6,040 bases of DNA. Source: Bacillota bacterium (GTDB taxonomy: Bacteria > Bacillota_A > Clostridia > Lachnospirales > Lachnospiraceae). The DNA lies in assembly GCA_023443925.1 (NCBI GenBank), contig JAEZSL010000229.1:1-6040 (forward strand). The letters are read 5' to 3'. A model generated the notes under the pieces. It saw only the letters and a program-made list of their open reading frames with translations. It was not told the DNA's origin and searched no databases. Position 1 is the first letter of the stretch. Each line of letters begins with the position of its first letter. Of this stretch, positions 5,593-6,040 are shown in pieces. Made by a program: the position numbers and the translations under genes.

Positions 5593-6040
5593 TCAGATTT
5601 ACTTGCCACATACAGTATGCCAACCGGTAAAACCGTAACTTATACCTATGACAGTTTAAATAGATTGAATCAATGTAAGTATAATACAACAAACCCAATT
5701 ACGGTTGACTATACTTATGCATCATCGAAAAGAAATTCATCGGGTCAGAGTACTTACCAGACAGCTAAAGTATATCAGGAAACCACGGGTAATTCAGGAA
5801 CCAGGTATAGTTATGATGAATTAGGAAATATTACTGAGATTTATGAACTGCAGTCAGATGGCAGTTACCTGCTAGTAAATTCTTATGTGTACGATGAATT
5901 AAGCCAGCTGATTCGGGAAAATGATAATAATCAAAATAATACTAAGGTCTATACTTATGACCTCGGTGGTAATATAATAAATATAAAGGAATATGATTTT
6001 ACACCGCAATCGGAAGCTCTTGGTGAAGTCAAGAATACGA
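5593..6040 (+). CDS. Rhs core fragment, YD repeats (3' partial, no natural start)
   Basis: The frame is open from just after a stop (5590-5592) to the window edge, about 149 codons. It is made of YD repeats: VTYTYDSLNRL, TRYSYDELGNITEIYEL, SYVYDELSQL and KVYTYDLGGN, ending EYDFTPQSEALGEVKNT. No ribosome site precedes the first Met (5617), which sits in SMPTGKTV, an ordinary core position, so this is a core fragment rather than a gene start. Its last 36 bases equal the first 36 of the window, and the frame continues exactly into the Rhs C-terminus at 3-1202; together they would make 538 codons. GC content is visibly higher than in the immunity genes. It is either the upstream part of the same Rhs gene on a circle or in a tandem unit, or a second near-identical core. 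Confidence 0.85.
6005..6040 (+). repeat. Terminal direct repeat, right copy
   Basis: Identical to bases 1-36. The upstream neighbour codon is Pro (ccg, 6004-6006), and the left copy also starts with the last two bases of such a codon, so joining the ends preserves the frame. It could be a circular overlap, a tandem repeat unit or an assembly-graph overlap. Confidence 0.97.

Noticed and set aside
5564..5641. Short open frame from ATG 5564
   Set aside because: It overlaps the Rhs core in another frame, has no ribosome site and shows no coding pattern.
1..6040. CRISPR arrays, tRNA or rRNA genes, transposases, phage attachment sites
   Set aside because: I looked for regular short repeats, cloverleaf-like sequence and transposase or integrase motifs and saw none; the repeats present are Rhs core and tip segments.

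Overview
The window is an AT-rich Gram-positive sequence, most likely from a clostridial Firmicute. The grounds are strong AGGAGG-type ribosome sites, very AT-rich small genes and an Rhs core with YD repeats of the style seen in Lachnospirales/Clostridiales. The genus cannot be fixed from the sequence. All recognisable genes are on the + strand. It is the C-terminal 'tip' end of an Rhs (YD-repeat) polymorphic toxin locus, followed by a chain of displaced tip/immunity cassettes.

Layout. (A) 3-1202: the end of an Rhs core fused to an intact toxin tip, then its likely immunity gene at 1216-1518, a 5'-truncated second immunity-like gene at 1508-1924, and a terminator at 1944-1983. (B) 1988-2740: a second short Rhs-core fragment fused to a different tip, broken by two frameshifts, with an intact immunity gene at 2769-3242. 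(C) a 16-base scar of tip A, then an immunity-like gene at 3284-3697 with a damaged start and no toxin. (D) 3712-3988: a broken toxin tip resembling polymorphic toxin type 37, with an intact Cys-rich immunity gene at 4002-4244 and a perfect 13-bp terminator at 4330-4365. (E) 4404-4570: a worn Rhs-core/tip remnant, followed by an intact immunity-like gene at 4575-5048. (F) 5136-5429: an older decayed copy of the D toxin and immunity genes, with a terminator at 5445-5494. From 5593 to the end an Rhs core is open again.

The last 36 bases (6005-6040) are identical to the first 36. Joining the ends there keeps the Rhs frame exactly, giving one 538-codon frame (5593-6004 then 1-1202). The sequence is therefore a circle of 6004 bp, one unit of a tandem array, or an assembly contig closed on a repeat.

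How it works together. In Rhs systems the core forms a shell that carries the C-terminal toxin, and a small immunity gene protects the producer. Recombination in the conserved core swaps tips and pushes old tips downstream as orphans. Here only one toxin tip (A) is intact, while four immunity-like genes look intact and a fifth is nearly so. This fits selection to keep protection against relatives that still use the lost toxins. That last step is inference.
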